Shown piece by piece: positions 1 through 12,575 of a stretch of DNA of 64,000 bases. The position numbers and the translations under genes were made by a program. This stretch comes from Chimonanthus salicifolius (Eukaryota; Streptophyta; Magnoliopsida; Laurales; Calycanthaceae): positions 23,827,302 to 23,891,301 of the forward strand of contig CM023534.1 of the NCBI GenBank assembly GCA_013350335.1. Reading direction: 5' to 3'. Under the pieces are notes generated by a model. That model worked only from the letters and a program-made list of their open reading frames with translations, searched no databases and had not been told where the DNA came from. Positions within the stretch are counted from its first letter, which is position 1. Each line of letters opens with the position of its first letter.

Positions 1-636
1 AAGATTTCTTTGTTATAATTTGTTCTTTGTTGATAAATATGTGAGATATTTGCATTTGTGAAAATAATTCTGCTCACATATACTTTTTGAGAAAAAAAAT
101 TAACCCAATCTATAAGTGAAAATCTTTCTAAGTGATATATCTTGTGAGATTTGGAGTCAAAATGCATTTTCAGCTGGTGGTTGTCAAACTTTTATTTACT
201 TTAAAAAAGAATGTTATGTTAATATTTGTTATCACACACTATACTTCGGGTATACATTTTGTAAAATAATATTGGAGTTGTATGATATTTAATTTTTTGT
301 TTATATATTTGCTGAAATTTGATATTTGTGGGTATCATCACTGGAAGCCCTTACGAGACTATAACTCGTCTACTAATGGTAAGCTAGGAGTTTAAAGGCT
401 TGTTGCATACGCTAAATGCAATCGAGAGTGCCAGCAAAAGTGGTTTACTTTAGGATTTTTATTTTTATTTTATTAGTTTTTGTTTTGCAGGGAATCTGAT
501 TAAATCCTTTTGCAACAAGGCGAGCCTTTAATCAGTCCACTGGAGTATCTGTAAGCCAGCCAAAGAACTCAATTAGGCCAGTAGTAGTATGTGAAGAAGT
601 ATAAAGTGACCCTGGATTGTGGAATGAAAATATTGA
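1..636. other. AT-rich stretch without a recognisable gene
   Basis: I see no coding frame of useful length and no clear repeat ends. It lies downstream, in the sense of its coding strand, of the copia integrase fragment that begins at 637. It may hold the decayed remainder of that element, but I recognise no reverse transcriptase motif here. Confidence 0.5.
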
Positions 637-1245
637 TTAATCAAAGGCCACATGTCGCGAGAGATAAACTCGATTTGTTGGCAGATGGTAACAACGGTAG
701 CCCTTGTAATGTTCACTGTAGCCCAGAAAAATGCATTGAAGAGACCGTGGTTCAACCTTATTCTTAGTGTAATCTAGAAGACAGGGAAAACACTTACTGC
801 CCAAAATTCTCATAGAGCCGTAGTCAGGACGTTTATAAAATAATGTCAAATACGAACTTTTCCAATCCAATACCTGAGAAGGTTGTCTATTAATCAACCA
901 TGCAGCAGTACTAAAGGCGTCAACCCAAAATCGCTGAGGTACATGTGCATGGAACATCATGGTAAGACCCAATACAGTGATATTGCGATGTTTACGTTCA
1001 ACTAACTCATTTTGTTCAAGAGTATGTGGGCAAGACGTTTGATATTTAATGTTAAGATCAGATAAAAAGGTCTTGAACTTAGAATCAACAAATTCACCAC
1101 CACCATCGAATTGAAAGATACGAATTTTCTTGTCAAATTGAGTAGCAATGTGTTTTTGGAACATAATAAAGCATTGTAAAAAATATGATTTGTGCTTGAG
1201 ATGAGAGAGCCATGTGTACCGAGTGCATTCATCCACAAATGTCAC
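637..1245 (-). pseudogene. Copia integrase catalytic core fragment
   Basis: This 202-residue open stretch is an integrase (rve) core of Ty1/copia type. The three acidic catalytic positions can be read: D in FVDECTRYTW at the start, D in QFDGGGEF near residue 47, and E in NELVERKHR near residue 83. The conserved FWVDAFSTAAWLINR helix and the FLGYS..KGYRCY block that closes the integrase region are also present. A frame break separates it from the GAG-pre-integrase part upstream (minus strand). There is no following reverse transcriptase, so it is a dead fragment despite the intact DDE residues. Confidence 0.85.
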
Positions 1246-1287
1246 ATAATAGCAGAATCTTTGAAAAGATGTTACTGAGGATGGTCT

Positions 1288-1926
1288 CTACAAATCACTA
1301 TGAATTACACAAAACGGTTCATTGCATACATCATGAGATTGAATAAAAGAAAGACGGCATGCCTTAGCCATCTGACAACTATTACATATAGTGTCAATCT
1401 TATTTTTACTAATGCTTAAAATAAGTTTATTTTTCTTCAAAAATTCTACTACTCGTGACTGAGGGTGTCCAAGTCGTTGATGCCAAAAATCATCAGTTGT
1501 AGAGCAAAATCTGGTAGAGAACATAGCGGCCTCTTCCTCTGGTTGAAGAGCATACAGTCCTCCAGTCCTACTTCCTAAAGCAATCACGACTCTTATTTTT
1601 CTGTCCTTGATCACAAACCCACGGGAATCAAACTCAATTATATAAGGATAATCAAATGTAAGTTGATTGACAAATAACAAGTAATTTTTTTTTTCAGGGA
1701 CCACAAGAATATTATCTAATAGTAGATTGGTATGCCCCATCTCAATATTTGTGGATCTAATATGAGAGATATCAAGCGAATTACTATTACCAATAAAAAC
1801 CTTAGTGCCATGATACGGAACAAGAGATGTAAGCTTATCAGGATCTGATGTATATGAGATGTTGCACCGGTGTGAGGAAACCAACTTTTTTTCTGAGTTA
1901 CGGCCGGCTCGGCCTGACTGAATCAC
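1288..1926 (-). pseudogene. Copia protease-adjacent and GAG-pre-integrase segment
   Basis: This 212-residue open stretch carries the GAG-pre-integrase zinc-binding signature: WHQRLGHP near residue 148, then CNSCQMAK. That is the HHCC-type module preceding the integrase core in copia polyproteins. Upstream, the segment PYHGTKVFIGN matches the region that normally follows the aspartic protease active site. The protease motif itself reads as W-F-P-H-T-G-A-T-S-H only in a neighbouring frame (near 1870-1890), so there is a frameshift. It also lacks the usual D-S-G catalytic triplet (H-T-G instead). Confidence 0.8.
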
Positions 1927-2039
1927 CCCTGGGTTGCCAACAGATCTGGGGTTAATCTTCTCAGAAACAGCAAGCAGATCGGGTTGAACTGCTTCTGCTG
2001 AGATCTGAAACAGGCAAGAATTGAGAAAAAAAAATGAGA

Positions 2040-3102
2040 TTTAGGATCTCTGGCTCGGTACCATAAAGAAACACAAAAACTAGTCTTTTTCCTCACTTCT
2101 TTTTTCTACGTGGGAGACCTCTTTTATGTATTTTTCAATTGGTACAATGGTTAGAAAAAATATCAATCTTACAACAAAACAATCCCTTAAAAATAGGAAA
2201 ATACACGCTGAATATGGGAGTTATCAACGTGTATTTTCCTATGTTAATCCCTACTTAATCTCCCTCATCAATGTCTTCAGCCAGGCTGTGTAATCCGGTT
2301 TGGTACACAGTGCCGTGTGCTGTGTAGCTTCTCATTCTGATTTGGTAGCGGTAAGTCAGGTAAGTCAATAGAGGGCAGTGCAAGTGGAGGCCCTACAACC
2401 CATTGATAATATTGAGGGGCCTAGTTGGTCTAAAACCAGAGCCGGCCCCCAAACCCAACTTAAAAAGTAAAATTTCAACTCTTTAAATGGGCTGAGTGAA
2501 TCTATCATATTTAAACTGGTTGAGAGAGAAAAAAATCAGTCATTTGACGTGACCCAAAAGCTGTGTTTGGTGAAATTTCCTACCTTTAAATTTGGTTATA
2601 GGAATAAGTTACATCCATTGTTTAAAAGGTCAACAAGATTCAGAAAAATTAGCATGCGTTGGTTCAATTTAATAAGATTTTGAGTTGAGTGAGATAAGTT
2701 TTTTTTGACTCCTTTTAATTTTTATCAAAAATCCACTTGATAAAATTTTGAGTCGAGTCTAAAATTTGAATTGTCAAACATTAATTACACTACATTTTGT
2801 TTTGATATTTTATCACATTTTTCTTAGTAACATGAATACCTTACAAGTTAATTTTGAACCATATTTGTAGGTTTTATGAACGAGGCAATGAAATGGACTA
2901 AATAAAGTAATTGTTTTATTCTTAATAATGTTCTTAATCTAAAGATTCTTCTTCATTTGAAGTAGTTAATCAACACACGTCTCGTGAAGCTTAAAGATGT
3001 TAACAGACTTACAGAGACAAATCGAGGATGGCACATGCTACAAGGGATCCTCAACTTTCCCATGTACCCCAATCCTATTAATTATAATCGGGTATTTTTA
3101 GT
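2040..3102. other. Intergenic, no gene seen
   Basis: AT-rich sequence without convincing coding frames. I found no paired terminal repeats here. Confidence 0.5.
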
Positions 3103-3110
3103 GATCTCAC

Positions 3111-3444
3111 TAAGGGGTAAAACTCAGGTCTAGGTTATCTTGCGGGTCAGGTCAGTGGGTCAAATCGGGTTGAGAAGACAAAAATGGACATAGAATTCGA
3201 GTCGAATCGGGTTGAGGAATTTTCAAATTAACTCAACCTGATCCAACTTGGTTAAAATTAAGCTAAAATGGGTCTAAAATGTCGAGTCAGAATTCTGATT
3301 GAGTTGCGTTAGAATTCGAATCGAATTAGGTTAGGTCGAGAATTGCGGGTCAAAAGGTCGGGTCGAATCGGATTCTATAAATATTGACTCAAGTCAGGTT
3401 GGATTTTAAAAAACTCGACCCAACCTGACTCGATTTCAGCCCTA
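3111..3444. mobile_element. hAT-type MITE rich in GGGTCGGGT motifs
   Basis: The left end begins TAAGGGGTAAAACTC and the right end finishes GATTTCAGCCCTA. These are imperfect inverted ends of the TAGGG(C/G)TGAAAT type seen in better copies at 15880 and 28288. ATCTCAC occurs immediately outside both ends (3104-3110 and 3445-3451), consistent with an eroded 8-bp target duplication. The body is full of GGGTC, GGGTTG and complementary CAACCTGAC runs and has no coding capacity. TIR type plus an 8-bp duplication indicates hAT. Confidence 0.65.
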
Positions 3445-4270
3445 ATCTCACACAATCCAACCTTTGAAACCCTAACATACACATTAATACAACGTGGAGT
3501 CCAATCAGTGAATTTAAACGTTGATTATAAAAAGAAAAAAACGAAACTTGAATGTGAACAAGAAAAGATATAACTTCGATGTTCAACTCTTCTCAACATC
3601 AATTAGGTAGAGACCAATCTCTTATGGAACTCCACATAAATTCTAAGATGAGCTGAGCATTGAAATCCTCCTCCCACGAGATTCTTATTCTTGAATAAAA
3701 AAATCTCTCAGTTGTGGGCGAGACACCCGATAAAATTAGATTGTTATGGTCCACTTGTTGGATATGATGTAAAGAATATCGTATGAAGAGTTGGTATATA
3801 AAGTTTCACCTCTATCTGATAGTTATATTCCTTAATTTTAAATTTTTAAAATCAATGTCGTGTACTTATCAAAATTTAAAAGTTGAAATTATATGATTTG
3901 TATCATCAATTGATAGTGAAACTTTATATACTTTATATCTATATAATCACCTATCAAATGAATTTAAATTTGTGAAATATATAATTGGTCTGATAACATA
4001 TATATCTCATTTCAAAAGTTTGTAAAATGAGATCCAATGTTTACCCACCGATCTAAAATTAAAGGAAGCATGAAATACATACCAATATTCCACCAGCCAA
4101 TTTAATAAGCATTTGTAAGAACAAATGCCCACGTGTAGGCAAAATAAAAATTAAATATGGTCTGTAGAGATATGCTATGCTGGAATGAAGGTTACCTAGT
4201 ACCTGACCAGGTCACTAATGACTAACCCTTATTGTAAAACTAGAGAGAATAAGTGAACAATGATTAATTC
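3445..4270. other. Intergenic, no gene seen
   Basis: AT-rich spacer between the hAT MITE and the Tourist-like element. No supported coding sequence. Confidence 0.5.
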
Positions 4271-4273
4271 TAC

Positions 4274-6882
4274 GGCTGCGTTTGGATGGCAGTAATTTTA
4301 TAAGGGTTATCCCTAAATAGAGGTCATCTTTGAGTAAGAGTCACTTTTGAAAAGAGGTTACTCTTATCTTGTTTGGTAATTACACTAATAAAGTAAGAAC
4401 TTATCCTTAAGGGTAAAAAAATATTGTTTGGTATTTATTAGCAGGGGTAACCTGATATATTAATAATTTTATGAAATTTTTTATAAAATATAATTATTAA
4501 ATAATATTCATTAAGTAAACCTAATATTATCTAATTCTTATAGATTCTTTTTTATAAGTATCCACTTAAAATGAACACTTGCATTTTAACAGTAAAAAAT
4601 TAAATAAAGAAAAAAATAGATATTATTATTTTAAATCCCAATAAATAAATAAAAAAATATCAACATAACTCTTCTAAAAAAAATATAATTTGTTTATTGG
4701 TAACATGAAATATATAATGTAATAAACTATTATAATAGTTTAATAAATCACAACAAATATAAAATTAATATTAAAAATTATCACGAGTTGAACTCCTTAA
4801 AAATAGGACATTTTGACAAATATGTTTAAAAAAATTCTATTTTTATTTTTTATATTATATAGATTTAATAAAAATTATTAATTTTCATAAAATTGTTAAT
4901 AAGTCAGGTTACCCCTGCTTACAGTTACCCCTATTTAAGGGTAACCCCTGTAAAAATTTACCCCTCATCAAAATGCATCATATTGAAAATGTTGACATAT
5001 TTTTAAAATAAACTTCTAACAGAATAAATTGTTAATTACTCTGAAAGAGATTACAGTGAACCTCAAACTCTTTCGAAGATTCGAAACTCTATCAAAATTT
5101 CGACAAAATCACCACTTAAAAATAGAATATTTTGACAAATATGTTTCAGAAAATTTTATTTTTATTTTTATATTATATAGATTTAATAAAATTATTAATT
5201 CTCATAAAATTGTTAATATGTTAGTTTACCCCTACTTACAGTTACCTCTACTCAAGGGTAATCTCTGTAAAAATTTACCCCTCACCCAAATACATCACGT
5301 TGAAAAATTTATTTTTATTTTTATATTATATAGATTTAATAAAATTATTAGTTCTCATAAAATTGTCTAATATATCAGTTTACCCCTACTTACAGTTACC
5401 CCTATTTAAGGGATAACCCCTGTAAAAATTTACCTCTCACCCAAATGCATCACGTTGAAAAATTTATTTTTATTTTTATATTATATAGATTTAATAAAAT
5501 TATTAATTCTCATAAAATTATTAATATGTCAGTTTATTCCTACTTACAGTTACCCTCTACTCAAGGGTAACCCCTGTAAAAATTTACCCCTCACCCAAAT
5601 ACATTACATTCAAAAATTTATTTTTATTTTTATATTATATAGATTTAATAAAATTATTAATTCTCATAAAATTGTTAATATGTCAGTTTACTCCTACTTA
5701 CAGTTACCCCTACTCAAGGGTAACCCCTGTAAAATTTTACCCCTCACCAAAATGCATCACGTTAAAAATTTATTTTTACTTTTATATTATATAGATTTAA
5801 TAAAATTATTAATTCTTATAAACTAGTTAATATGTCAGTTTACCTCTACTTAGCAGTTACCCCTACTCAAGGGTAACCTCTGAAAAATTTACCCCTCACC
5901 CAAATGCATCACCTTGAAAATTTTATTTTTATTTTTATATTATATAGATTTAATAAAATTATTAATTCTCATAAAATTGTTAATATGACAATTTACCCCT
6001 ACTTACAGGTTATCCCTACTCAATGGTAACCACTTTAAAACTTTACCCCTCACCCAAATGCATCACTGTTGAAAATGTTGACACATATTTAAAATAAACT
6101 TCTAACAGAATAAATTGTTAATTACCCTAAAAGAGATTACCATGAACCTCAAACTCTTTCAGAGTTTTGAGACCCTATCGAAATTTCGACAGAATCACCT
6201 CTTAAAATACGACATTTTGATAAATACGTTTCAAACAATTTTATTTATATTTTTATATTATATGTGTTAAATAAAATTATTAATTATTCTAAAATTGTTA
6301 ATATGTCAGATTACCCCTACTCAATGGTAACCTGGGGTAACCCCTGTAAAAATTTACCCCTCATTCAAATGCGTCATGTTGAAAATCTATATAATTTAAA
6401 AAATAAATTGCTAATTACTTGAAATCTATTAATTTTTCAATTATATAATATATAATTGAAAAATAGAGGAAGGCATGGGATAAATAGGGGCAAGATTTCT
6501 TAAAAAATAAAAAACCACTATTATTATTTTAAATTTCAATAAATGAATAAAAAATTCTACATATCTCTTCATAAAAAAAATATAATTTGTTGTTTAGTAA
6601 TATGAAATTCATCAAATGGAAATAATAGAGTGCTTTAAAAAAAAAAAAAAAAGCTTAAGTACTCACCAAAATAAATAAAAAAAATGTAAAAAAAAAAAAT
6701 CTCATGAAATATCAAAATGGGGGTAAGGAGGAGTATTCAAGAGTGAATACCCCAAACCCCATGAGGGCATTCAAAATTGTGATAAGAGGAGTAAAAATTT
6801 AAATTTTTACCCTTACCCCTTGTTACCGAGGGTAACAAGGGGCAAGGGGGTTACCCCCTCTTACCCCCATCCAAACGCAGCC
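4274..6882. mobile_element. Tourist-like (PIF/Harbinger) non-autonomous element, 2.6 kb
   Basis: The ends are perfect inverted repeats: GGCTGCGTTTGGATGG at 4274-4289 and its complement at 6867-6882. They are flanked by the same trinucleotide TAC (4271-4273 and 6883-6885). Terminal sequence and 3-bp duplication fit Tourist/PIF-Harbinger MITEs, though the usual target is TAA/TTA. Subterminal zones consist of GGGGTTACCCC-type blocks. There is no transposase: the two open frames inside (5029-5370 and 5455-5826) are repeats of one satellite unit read in frame. A second member lies at 43955-45617. At 2.6 kb this is very long for a MITE, because of the internal tandem array. Confidence 0.85.
5143..6070. 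repeat. Internal tandem array, about six units of 152-158 bp
   Basis: The junction TGAAAATTTATTTTTA recurs at about 5143, 5301, 5456, 5610, 5763 and 5915, with the last junction near 6070, so the unit is 152-158 bp. Each unit carries an AT-rich half and a half reading GTCAGTTTACCCC...AAGGGTAACCCC...TTACCCCTCACCCAAATGCATCA. The second half resembles the element's own 3' end. The array is bracketed at 4990-5140 and 6070-6240 by two copies of another segment (TTAAAATAAACTTCTAACAG and following). Confidence 0.8.
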
Positions 6883-7172
6883 TACATGTCTTTCGGACAA
6901 TTGGAGGATTGAATTGACCAACTTCGTTTTGGTTGTGGCTTGGATTGAATTGGCAGTCTTATCTAGATAAATTTGTTGGTTGCGACTTGCAAGTTTTTGG
7001 CAAATGAAAGCTGTAGTCGGCTTAATAAATTTGGCACACCATATTATCATAAACTAATTTACGATTCAAATAGAGCACAGTGGATGTGGAACTCCATTCC
7101 AATTCCCATATTATTTATTATTCAATTGTCACATTGGCCAGTATATGTGTTAATGAACTTTAAACTTCGATG

Positions 7173-7378
7173 TTTTTTTTATGATGGAAAAGTGTTCAGA
7201 CGTCTCATCCATAAGAGACTTTATCCGAGTAATCCTTCGAGGCATGTGCACACCTCTCTACACATATATCAGGTTTAAGCAATGAGAAGTAATTCCATAG
7301 AAAGTGACTAAAGATTTTGAACGAGAATTGAACTCAAAACCTTCCACGATTAATCATAACCAAATCCTATCTCCAGCC
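7173..7378 (-). mobile_element. tRNA-derived SINE, degenerate
   Basis: Read on the minus strand, a B-box-like GAGTTCAATTCTC lies near 7330. It is followed by a body with GTGCACATGCCTCGAAGG and a final poly(A), seen as T8 at 7173-7180. The tail matches the better SINE at 35357-35555 (GGCATGTGCA..CCTCCCTAC on the plus strand). No target duplication was found. Confidence 0.55.
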
Positions 7379-7937
7379 TTACTGCAATAAAAAAAACAAT
7401 CACAAACAAAAATGGTATATATCAGTAAACAGTATCAATAAGACAGTTACCAATTTAGCTTTTCATGTTCATTTGTCTCTCCAATGACGGCTAGATTTCA
7501 GAGCAGGGAAACTTGAATGGCCAGAAAAAGAGAATTCAGAGACGAAGGCCACCAACCAACCACCTTTTCAACAAAATCACCGAATGTCAATAAGGAATAG
7601 AACAGCGTAGTCTCTTTTTGAACCTTCTATGTTGGAAATGCAGCTTGCATTGCCCTATAGTGGACTCGGCGAGATCTATACAAGAATGGGATTATTCATA
7701 ACCATATAAAACCATATCTATGTGAATGTATCAGCTTCCACCAAAGGGCTTCCATGCACACTTCAGCAAGCTTCCTCTAGTATCTCCGTGCTCAAAAAAC
7801 AATCCTTCCACTTGTATGGTCCAACCGACCAAACATCAAAAAACTAGAACTTTGATTGCCCGACCAAATCTCCATGAAAGAATGCCAAATGAAAGGAGAG
7901 AAGAGTACAATCACAGAAACTTCTATTAGTAATCATA

Positions 7938-10900
7938 TCACGTACTTAAAAGCCGTGCATCTGACAGTAGCAGACACTCTTGTGGATTGGAATAGAAATA
8001 ATCCTCTTCTTTGGGTCTATCAGGAATCACAACTCTCCTCATCGGTGTTCCCATCCTAGTTGCATGAGCTTCCTTAACAGAAAAGGAGAATTCATCCCAA
8101 CTCAATGAGCCATCATTGTAGTTGTCTATCAAATCCACTAGGAGTTTCCTATCCAAAAGAATTGTCTTCCGGAACCCTAAAAATCTGGAACAATTTAAAT
8201 AAAAGAAAAAAATCATTATACTGCAGTCTAATTTTAAAATATGAACTAAAATATATAAATTAAGTCACCTTCAGAATAAAAGAACAGAAGATAACTAAAA
8301 AGAAGGAATAAAACATTAGTAAATGGCATCTTAAATTAAAATAACAACAAAAAAAGAACTAACGAAATGACCAGAACTTTAAGATGGGTAGTTAGAAAGA
8401 TAGAACAAAACATAAAACCAGTCTAACCATAGTGCCCTTAAACCACGAAGAACACACCTTCCAAACTAAATTAGCTCTTGGAACCAAATAGTTTGACATA
8501 TAAGACAAAGAAAGTGAAATTGAAAGTTACAAGAATAACATCACCCAGGGATCATGTTGGAATATAAGTGAAGAAATAAGTATAAAATATTAAGAGGCAA
8601 GCTACCATCAACACCAGCAGTGAAGTACCTGCGATGGCCTTCAACAACTTTGGCCATGTTTCCATCGAATGTAGGAACAAATATGTCACTCTCTAGAGAA
8701 ACCAAATAATCAAGTGCTGCCATCTGAGATGAGTGATTCTGGAAAAGTCTGAGGTCTGCAGGCTCCAACAATGTCTCCTTTCTCACCTGTTTACATAATT
8801 GAAGCTATCATTCTCACATAGAGAGAGAAAGAGAGAGAGAGAGAGAGAGGGTTGGGATGTCCAAACAATTTTAATTACACAATCAAATGAGAAACAAACC
8901 AGATTTGGATATGTTGATGACAGGCTCGTCATCCTTCTTTCTCCCCCATATATTTCTCCAGCAGCAATATAAATTTGTATATTACGGTTAATATCCAATG
9001 CCCTCAAAATGAGGGCAGTCTCTTCAGGCGTCAAAGGGCAGAGGCCATCTTTTCTTTTCAGATGAGAGTTTATAACCTTCTCTTTCCACCAGGGGTATGC
9101 ATACCTAGTAATTATACAAGAGACAGTTACATAACAGTAAATGAATACATTTCAAAACTGGGCCACAATAGAAGCATAGAAGATTTACCTCATCCTGGTT
9201 AATTCCTCAACCTCTTCATCACTGCAGCCATGAGTACAGCCAGAAAATGCCAACATATCCATTTCATATCGGAGATGAAGGACCAAAAAAGGTCCATTCT
9301 CCCTAAGTAGACTGATAACTCTTCTTCCCAATTCTTCTATCTGAGGAGTGAATCTCAGAGCACCAAAATTTACTCGGCAACGCAACTTCTGAATCTCTAG
9401 AGGAAGGCCATTGTTGGCAAGACGGGCATCTGTTTTATTTAAATGCAAAATCTTGTACTTTTGTATCAAAGGGAGAATCTGCCCACAAATGAATCGAATC
9501 ATGAGCTGCTTCTCATACATTAGGGAAATGACAATAATGGAAAAGAATAACAATCATTAACAGTAATTGTTAGACCAACCTGATTAACATAGTAAGAAAT
9601 GTTAGACCAACTAACTGGTGGCATGGAATAGACCATTCCTTGCTCTGCTCTCTTCTTTAGCCTTGGGGGCAGTCCCTTCAATATCCGAACCTCATCTCTC
9701 AATGATGTAATAAAATGATCCACATCAAATATGTCTTTAAACTCACTGCAAAAACAGGAGACATGTTTGTAAATACAAGCTTAAGTAACCAAAACTATTG
9801 CATTAGAGTTAAAATTTGAAAAGTATTTTATAAAAATCTAGGAGATATTAAACAAAAGCTCAAGTAAGCAGAACTGCTGCATTAGAGCTAATATTTGAAA
9901 AGACAAAATAGGTAACTGTAAAAATCTAGAAGACACTAAACAAATTTAAACATTTCTCAGGACATCTGTCCACCTTGGATCAGCCCAAAATGAGGTCTTG
10001 TCAAGCTCAGGAACTATGAGTGTCACATTCAAATATCTTGCAATTGCAACCATGTCACAAATCTGCAGAATAAGTCCAAAAAGAAGAACAGATAAATAGA
10101 TGATTAAGACATCAAAAGAGTTACAAATAGATCACTTGAAACAGCTTCCTGCTGGAAACTAGTTGAAAACATAATTGAATGATATTGCATATAAAAACTA
10201 GTTGAAAACTTACTGCTGCACGCATCTGATTAAGCCCCCCATTGCAAGAAACCATTAAGTAGCCATTGTTCTTGTAAACTCCTAGAAGAAACATTCCAAA
10301 TGATTCAGAGAAAAAAAATTAAAAATATCAATCCTGCCACCATTTGTCAAAATAGAGAAACTATTCCAAAAATAAATGTAAGTCGAGTTTCGAACATAAA
10401 ATTTTGACAAAAGCTCAAAACATGAAGGACTCATGCTAGTGATGAAACTGTGTGATGAGGATGCATTTGGACCTCCCTTGCAAAGCAGGATGTTCAATTA
10501 GCTTTCTGTGTAAATTAGCATAATTCATTTTCCATCAACAAACTCCCAAAAGGAATAGAACAGGCAGATTGGGATGGAAGATGATATTCCATCCAACCAG
10601 TTGTGATTTTCCACACATCCCAAAATGTACAGCAGACTGCGACACCTCCTAATTTTACAAAATCTGCCTCACATGGGACGATTTGCATTGATCCAAATGA
10701 AACATCACGTATAAGGTTTATAAACATAGGCAGAAAATAATTCCCATTAAACATTCCTAAAGCAACAGAGAATCAGAATCACAGAAAATACAACAAATGA
10801 TGTACATATGTACCGAACATCAGAATCACGGAATCAAATCCTTACATATGACACCCAAACGACATCACACATTAGTACAGAACTTATAAAGCTTTGAGTT

Positions 10901-11719
10901 TTCAGTACATTTCTTACAACTATGATGATTTTATCAAATTTCTCCATTTCAACCACTCGTATGCATCTCAATTGCAACACCAATGCCAAATACCCAACGC
11001 CCATCATTTGGGATGAGATGTCTTACCACTATTTGGCAGAATATTAAAAACTTCCACCAGATAGTGTGGCAACAGAATCATGGAGCTAATCTAGATAAAT
11101 TTGGGTGGGAACTGTCATATACATACAGAAAAGCTCAAGGAAAGACATTGAACTCTGTGTTTCTTTCTAAACCCAAACTAATGGGATGAGATTTCTAAAC
11201 CAGTACAAAGATTCAAAACACGCATGCATCCCAAACAATGCATAACTCTACAAAGATTTTGGGTAAGAATTAGCACATATCTTTTTTCAAAATGCAATTA
11301 AATTAGTTAAAATTGAGTTCATGGTTCTTTCTAAACCAGAAAAAAAAAAAAAAAAACATATACGAGAATTCAAAGAGCTTACTCTTGAGCGGAAGGGCAA
11401 TTCTCTCTGCAACTGAGGATGACTTAATGGCCAACAGCGAATCGGATGATGTAAAACACGATGGCCAACCTTTCAAGACTCTGGGTCCCCACGAATCGCC
11501 CAATGCCGTGAGCTGAACTACACACGTCCAAAGCAAAACAGTTGTTGTGGCACGGATCATCCACAGCTTCATCCTTGGCCTAGAGGCCATTCCACCCTTT
11601 GATTTCTCCATCTTTGTTGTCTCTCCCAGCGATTTCAGATCCACTGCCACCTCGACCAAAGGCTTTTGTCTCTCACTGTCTGAGTAATCAGCTCCTCCTG
11701 ACTTACGTACTCTGCACAT
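7938..11719 (-). CDS. Rhamnogalacturonan I rhamnosyltransferase-like protein (GT106, O-fucosyltransferase fold), 8 exons
   Basis: Joining exons 11719-11383, 10281-10214, 10062-9974, 9745-9580, 9478-9189, 9104-8900, 8786-8629 and 8184-7938 (all GT-AG) gives 1,560 nt, 519 residues plus TGA, with no frame break. Visible features: an N-terminal cytosolic tail, one membrane anchor at about residues 52-74 ([20 protein letters not shown]), then a lumenal GT106/O-fucosyltransferase-like domain. That domain has [17 protein letters not shown] near 120-136, [14 protein letters not shown] near 288-301, [13 protein letters not shown], and [13 protein letters not shown] near the C-terminus. Sequence and length match plant RRT proteins, which add rhamnose to the RG-I pectin backbone in the Golgi. 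I chose the start MCRVRKSG at 11719; an in-frame ATG also exists at 11767. The activity is inferred from family membership, and the fold is shared with other putative O-fucosyltransferases. Confidence 0.93.
8821..8849. repeat. (GA)n microsatellite in an RRT intron
   Basis: About 29 bases of nearly pure GA repeat lie in the intron between the exons ending at 8900 and starting at 8786. On the transcribed strand it is a (TC)n polypyrimidine run about 35 bases upstream of the acceptor. Confidence 0.9.
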
Positions 11720-12360
11720 CGTCAGTGAACCAGTTTCTCCAATCCTCTTCTCTCCCCATACATACAAATGCTCATTTATATTTTCCTACTCCATAGGAAA
11801 ACCTAGATTTCAATTCAAATTATCTGATTCCGGCAGTGACTATCCAAACCGCAGACTACAAAAATTGCAGTTTCAATCAGAGACCCAAAAAACACCTTGA
11901 TTCTGACCAATGTAGTATCACATAGACCTAGAACTGCAGTTGTAACCAATTCCAATTCGAATTCTCAATTATCAGATGGGAAAATCCAGACCTCCAACTA
12001 TAGAAATTGCAGATTCGTTTCGAGCAATGTATCATAAGATTCCTACTGTCACAATCAACACGGATTCTGCTCAATTCAGCTCTAGAACTCGCAAATTCCA
12101 GCAGAAATCTGTCAAAACCCTGGAAATGTGGTAATTTCGAATCTTGAACCTTCTTTTCGCTGTTTATGAATCGAATCTGATCCAAACCCTAGAATTTAAG
12201 CATTCTCGCCAAATTTTGGCCTACACAGCTGCATTCCTAGATTCGAAAGCCACATGTAAAAATCTAGCCCCTGAAGCCGAAAATTCCACAGAAAATATCA
12301 AACCTTTCAATTTTCCTTGAACTCTTAACAGATCAGCAACCGATCTAGTAAATAACGCAT
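11720..12360 (-). other. Likely 5' UTR and promoter side of the RRT gene
   Basis: This lies immediately upstream (minus strand) of the chosen ATG. It has mixed composition, higher in C and T than the surrounding intergenic DNA, as expected of a leader or leader intron. No long coding frame looks genuine, and I could not fix a transcription start. Confidence 0.35.
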
Positions 12361-12524
12361 CAAAGATTGAAACTTTGTGAACATGCAAGTGAGAAAAGGG
12401 AGGAAAGGGTGGGATTTTCCGAGGCCGGAAAATGCAGAGGTGGTTTCCTTTCTCGCCCTTTATTACAGAGGAACTCCGTACACACGGTGTCGGTGGTGTA
12501 TATACCCCACGAGAACGAGAACTG

Positions 12525-12575
12525 TACGTGGGTCGGGTTGGGTCGGGTTGGATCGGGTCGGATCGGATCTTTCAA
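12525..12575. repeat. Short GGGTCGGGTTG repeat
   Basis: A run of GGGTCGGGTTG/GGATCGGGTCGG units, repeated about five times. It resembles the interior of the hAT MITEs here but lacks recognisable element ends. It is not a plant telomere repeat (TTTAGGG). Confidence 0.6.

Larger units (their letters stand above)
637..2010 (-). mobile_element. Ty1/copia retrotransposon fragment (end of gag/protease region to integrase)
   Basis: On the minus strand the order is a protease-side segment, a GAG-pre-integrase domain and an integrase core, as in Ty1/copia pol. The two open stretches (1288-1926 and 637-1245) are separated by a gap of about 40 bases with a frame break. No reverse transcriptase, RNase H or LTR was found, so this is a truncated internal piece. 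Conceptual reading continues upstream of the first methionine to about 2010 without a stop. The copy is not functional. Confidence 0.85.

Noticed and set aside
5029..5826. Two open frames of 113 and 123 codons
   Set aside because: They are successive units of the 154-bp satellite in the Tourist-like element read in frame; the peptide repeats at the same period as the DNA. Frames at 44436-45015 have the same cause.
4990..6240. CRISPR-like regular repeats
   Set aside because: The repeated unit is a contiguous 154-bp satellite without distinct spacers, in a plant transposon.
11303..11767. Upstream ATG at 11767 as the start of the RRT gene
   Set aside because: It is in frame but adds 16 residues unlike the family. 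The ATG at 11719 gives MCRVRKS, similar to the family's usual beginning, and a normal length of 519 residues.
12525..12575. Possible interstitial telomere repeat
   Set aside because: The unit is GGGTCGGGTTG, not the plant TTTAGGG repeat, and it resembles hAT MITE interiors.
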